Translations under genes and position numbers: made by a program | Origin: Cryptomeria japonica | Taxonomy: Eukaryota > Streptophyta > Pinopsida > Cupressales > Cupressaceae | DNA length: 64,000 nt | Direction of reading: 5' to 3' | NCBI RefSeq assembly: GCF_030272615.1 | Contig: NC_081412.1 | Coordinates: forward strand, 18,949,932 to 19,013,931 | Shown here: in pieces, positions 60,286 to 64,000 of the stretch | How positions within the stretch are numbered: position 1 is the stretch's first letter | Layout of the letters: every line of letters starts with the position of its first letter | The notes under the pieces: generated by a model | Seen by the model: only the letters and a program-made list of their open reading frames with translations | What the model was told of the DNA's origin: nothing | The model's database searches: none

Positions 60286-61422
60286 GAAACCACTAATTTA
60301 TGACTTAGTGACCACCACATTAAAAAGGGAGGTAAACCCAATAGATCTAGCCACAAACCAACAAGGATAAGGGCTGAGAATTAAATTGAATTTACTAGGG
60401 ATTTGGATCGAATTACCCTCTTTTGAGTTGACTTGTGAAAAATGCTAAAATTAAGGTAATTGTGTCAGAATTAATGTAAAAATGCATAAACAGTAAGCTA
60501 CAATAATTAGATCAAGCCACAAACTTGGATCTAAGGATTGTAAGAGGATTCAAATTTGTTTCAAGAAAGAGCTCCTAATTTGTCGAGAATGGTGTGATGG
60601 TCGCTCTAGTCCTCTGCACTTTTTGCACTTTGATGGGGGATCGATTCAGCTCTGTAAATAAAGATTAGCATAAATATCATAGCTCTATACCTACTCTTAT
60701 GCACACTAGAGAAGGGAAATAGATTGGGAATAAGGGTTTGCCCACGGTTTGCCTTACGTGAAACCCCGATTTTGGAATTAACCATGAAATAGAAATAAAA
60801 TCTGATTGTATTGTAGTAATGGAAATGTTCTTTTGAGGGAGATGTTGAATAATGATCGAAAATAAGTGCTATATCTCCTTGTGAAGTTTTGTTTGTCTCC
60901 ACATGGAATTAGGGTTTCATGAAGTCTTCAATAACAGAGAAAATGAATGTCAACTCCAAAACTTGAATCTTGACTTTATCTCTGCTCCAATGCTTGAAAG
61001 AAGACTGATTGCTTGCTTGCTTGAACTTGAATGCTTGATTGCTTGATGTTGAATTGAATTTCATATGTGTGGATGCTAAAATGAGAGGGGTAGACCTCCT
61101 TTTATACTTGCCCATCGGAAAATAATTTAATTTTCCAACATGAACTGACACAAAGATGGAATTATTTCTCATTAAGGGGCCCAAATTTGGGTCCTAATTG
61201 AGAGGACCAAGGCACTAGGTGCTCTATTCTTGAGGGGACCAAGGTGCCATACCTTGGTGCTACCCAATTAGAGACTAGAATCAAGGGATAGGATGATGTG
61301 TGCATTGAAAATGATGATAACATGAGAAAAATCGGGTCCTATTAAGGCCTCAAAGCACGAGTGCCAAGGTGAGGGCCCAAATGCAGACAAAATTATAAGA
61401 AAGTACAATTTAGGATGCTACA
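60286..61422. repeat. Second copy of the 1072-bp offset duplication
   Basis: Continues beyond the duplicated part to the TGTAGC tip (minus strand), so it carries the true LTR end. Degenerate block 1 is at about 60581-60612 and block 2-like units at about 61199-61261. Confidence 0.8.
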
Positions 61423-61427
61423 ACTAC

Positions 61428-62130
61428 ATGTGGAGGAGATACACAAGAGGGTAAAAGCACGAAACTATGTGACATTTCAGGCCAACTTATCAACACAAGT
61501 GAATTTTAGTAACTTTAACTAAAAACTAATTTTAGTCAAACATATGGTCTATAGAGATTCATTATAGCTATATTATATATGGGCCACAACTTTTCCAATT
61601 AGATTTGTCTACTAAATGTATATTTTGTACCACTTTGGGTCTAATTACGATTCTTTTTTAAAAAAACTCGATGTTTCAACAACCTTTATTCTTTTAAATA
61701 ATATTTTTTTAAATGTAAAACTACCTTTTATTCTTTTAAACAATATTTTTTGTAAAACTACTTGTATTGACTTGGCATATATGCCTTTATATATATATAT
61801 ATAAATATCGATACTCAGTCCAATAAATGTGTACTGATTTCATTATTTTGTATTCATTGTATTTTGTGGTTGTCCTTTTATAAATTTAAATAAATATTTG
61901 CATATGTAATCAACAATATGAATATAAACAACAAAAATATATGATATAAAACATTGCAATCGTGGAATATGATTTGATAACATTTCTAAAATGTTGAATT
62001 AACCCTACAAAACTCCTTGTATTCAGTTCATTATTGTGTATTCGTTGTATTTAGTGGCTGCCCTTTTATAAATTTAAATGAATATTTGCATATGTAATCA
62101 ACAATATGTGTTTGGTGTGAGAGCACCCTC
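61428..62130. repeat. AT-rich spacer with a direct repeat at 188-bp offset
   Basis: Segments at about 61832-61920 and 62020-62108 share tttataaatttaaa and atatttgcatatgtaatcaa in the same order, 188 bp apart. The second copy abuts the satellite array. There is no gene. Confidence 0.7.
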
Positions 62131-62139
62131 ACACTCACA

Positions 62140-64000
62140 ATGGTCAAATTTTGTTCATCATGTGCACAAACCAATGTCACGAGCATGTCTAGGTGGGCAG
62201 GTTTACAGTAGGTATGCCCCTGTCATGCATCCCAAAGCATCAAAATGTCGAGAGGCATACCGTACTGGTGCGATCTCTTAAGTGTCGTGAGTCCAAAAAA
62301 TTATCAAAATTTGATGGACCATTTCTTCAAATCCAGGACACATATGGTCGATCCTTTTGAACCTGTGGGGTTGTGTGAGGCTCCTCTACAATGGCTTATC
62401 TTCATTTTTTATGAGTCAGAGCCATTTTCAATTGGTAGCATTTTTTTGCCTGCTGCAAAAATCGTCAGTTGCATGCAATGCAAAGTTGCCAGATTGGCTA
62501 GAATTGATTCGGTTCATCGTGTGCACAAACTAACATTGCAAGCATGTCTGGGTTGGTAGGTTTACACTAGGAATCCCCTTGTCATGCATCCCAAAGTGCC
62601 AGAATGTCGAGAGTCATACCATACCAGTGTGATCTCTCAAGTGCCTTGAGTCCAAAAAATTGTCAAAATTTGACAAACTATTTCTTCAAATTCAAGAGAC
62701 ATATGGTTGATCCGTTTGAACCCATAGGGTTGCATGAGGCTCCTCTACAATGGCCCATATTGGTTTTTGACGAGTCAAAGCCATTTTCAATTGGCAGCAT
62801 TTTTTTGCCTACTGCAAAAACTGTCAGTTGCATGCAATGCAAAGTTGCCAGATTGGCTAGAATTAATTTGGTTTGTTGTGTGCACAAACCAACATCACGA
62901 TTGCACTTGGGTGGGTAGGTTTATGCTAGGCATGCCCCTATCATGCATCCCAAAGCATCAAAACGTCAAGAGTCATACCATACCGATGCGATCTCTCAAG
63001 TGCCCTGAGTCCAAAAAATTGTCAAAATTTGACGAACTATTTATTCAAATCCAAGACACATATGGTCAATTAGTTTGAACCCATGGGGTTGCGTGAGGCT
63101 CCTCTACAATGGCCTATCTTGGTTTTTGATGAGTCGGAGCCATTTTCAATTGGTATCATTTTTTTACCTACTACAAAAACTGTCAGTTGCATGCAATGCA
63201 AAGTTGCCAGATTGGCTAGAATTGATTCAGTTCATCGTGTGCACAAACCTACATTGTGAGTGCATCTGAGTGGGCAGGTTTATGGTAGGCATGCCCCTAT
63301 CATGTATCCCAAAGCGTCAGAATGTCGAGAGTCATACCGTACCGGTGCGATCTCTCAAGTGCCCTGAGTCCAAAAAATTGTCAAACTTTGATGGACTGTT
63401 TTTTCAAATACAGAACACATATGGTCGATCCATTTAAACCCATGGGGTTGTATGAGGCTCCTCTACAATTTTCTATCTCAATTTTTGATGAGTTGGAGCC
63501 ATTTTCAATCGGTAGCATTTTTTCACCTGTTGCAAAAACTGTCAGTTGCATGCAATGCAAAGTTGCCAGATTGGCTAGAATTTATTTGGTTCATTGTGTG
63601 CACAAACTGACATCACGAGAATGTCCGGGTGGGTAGGTTTATGCTAGGCATTCCCCTATCATGCATCCCAAAGCATCAGAACGTTGAGAGTCATACCATA
63701 CCAGTGCGATCTCTCAAGTGCCCTGAGTCCAAAAAATTGTCAAAATTTGACGGACTGTTTCTTCAAATCCAGGACACATATGGTCGATTCGTTTGAACCC
63801 ATGGGGTCACATGAGGCTCCTCTATAATTTCTTGTCTCTATTTTTTACAAGTCAGAGCCATTTTCAATTGGTAGCTTTTTTTCGCCTACTGCAAAAACTG
63901 TCAAGTGCATGCAATGCAAAGTTGCCAGATTGGCTAGAATTGATTCAGTTCATCCTATACACAAACCGACATCACAAGCGCATCTGAGTGGTCAAGTTTA
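62140..64000. repeat. 359-bp tandem satellite array, continuing past the window
   Basis: The marker tgtgcacaaa recurs at 62161, 62520, 62879, 63238, 63597 and (decayed) 63956, giving a constant period of 359 bp over about five copies. Monomers differ by substitutions but almost no indels. Each carries a ttgcatgcaatgcaaagttg palindromic stretch. Open frames of about 104 codons (62245-62559, 62604-62918, 63322-63636) recur at the same monomer position but are broken in other monomers. The array is less AT-rich than its surroundings. Confidence 0.95.

Larger units (their letters stand above)
59175..61422 (-). mobile_element. Solo-LTR-like relic related to families A and B, with internal duplication
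   Basis: Flanked by actac at 59170-59174 and 61423-61427. On the minus strand it starts TGTAGCATCC, like the other two families; the far end reads TATAGTGG on the plus strand, so its TG has probably decayed to TA. The plus-strand interior resembles the family B LTR (for example gtcaaaccccgattttggaattaacca near 59680 and 60750). A segment starting at 59214 is repeated at 60286, a 1072-bp offset, so the relic holds about two LTR copies' worth of sequence but no internal genes. Confidence 0.8.

Noticed and set aside
59175-61422. Complete short LTR retrotransposon with two LTRs
   Set aside because: No primer site, purine tract or coding region between the copies was found; solo LTR with duplication fits better.
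62245-63636. Recurring 104-codon frames as a tandem gene family
   Set aside because: Period 359 is not a multiple of three, other monomers have stops, and there is no known motif; treated as satellite.
62140-64000. CRISPR-like array
   Set aside because: Repeats are 359 bp with no short repeat/spacer pattern, in plant nuclear DNA.

Overview
The window is AT-rich plant nuclear DNA and behaves like repeat-dense intergenic sequence of a large seed-plant genome. A conifer is plausible but not proven. The plant assignment rests on a Helitron with an RPA1-like gene beside RepHel, a Gypsy chromovirus with a tRNA-Met-type primer site, a Copia-type element with SIRE-like internal signals, two gag/protease-only LTR families and a 359-bp satellite. 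No rRNA, tRNA gene, CRISPR array or bacterial operon was seen. At most one host gene is visible, on the minus strand at 4693-5801. Its exons join in phase and encode a small basic protein reminiscent of plant UAP56-interacting mRNA export factors.

Layout. 1-7.7 kb is mostly unassigned AT-rich DNA holding short tandem repeats and the host-gene candidate. About 7.75-17.98 kb is a full-length-looking Helitron: an unknown 138-aa ORF, an RPA1-like gene, a RepHel gene with seven lesions, then a 3' hairpin and CTAG end. 18.863-45.841 kb is a Gypsy chromovirus with 5-bp target duplications (acaag). Its pol is split at 25.938 by a Copia-type element (25.939-41.842, duplication gtaca). The Copia 5' LTR is itself split by a third LTR element (26.178-34.346, duplication agcac). 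45.85-47.79 kb holds an old Copia pol remnant. 47.795-55.611 kb is a minus-strand LTR element (duplication aaatt) with one long gag-protease frame broken by four stops. 59.175-61.422 kb is a solo-LTR-like relic (duplication actac) with a 1072-bp internal duplication. 62.14 kb to the window edge is a 359-bp satellite array that continues outside.

How the parts relate. The three insertions at 18.9-45.8 kb give a clear order: chromovirus, then Copia, then the 8.2-kb element. The 8.2-kb element, the minus-strand 7.8-kb element and the solo LTR share LTR ends starting TGTAGC, and the first two also share primer-binding site and polypurine tract. Neither carries reverse transcriptase or integrase, so a common unseen autonomous partner is likely. 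All three families carry the same two GC-rich inverted-repeat blocks, which stand out sharply from the AT-rich background and are the most unusual shared signal here. The Copia-type element also lacks pol and instead carries a second reading region of about 1,100 codons of unknown function.
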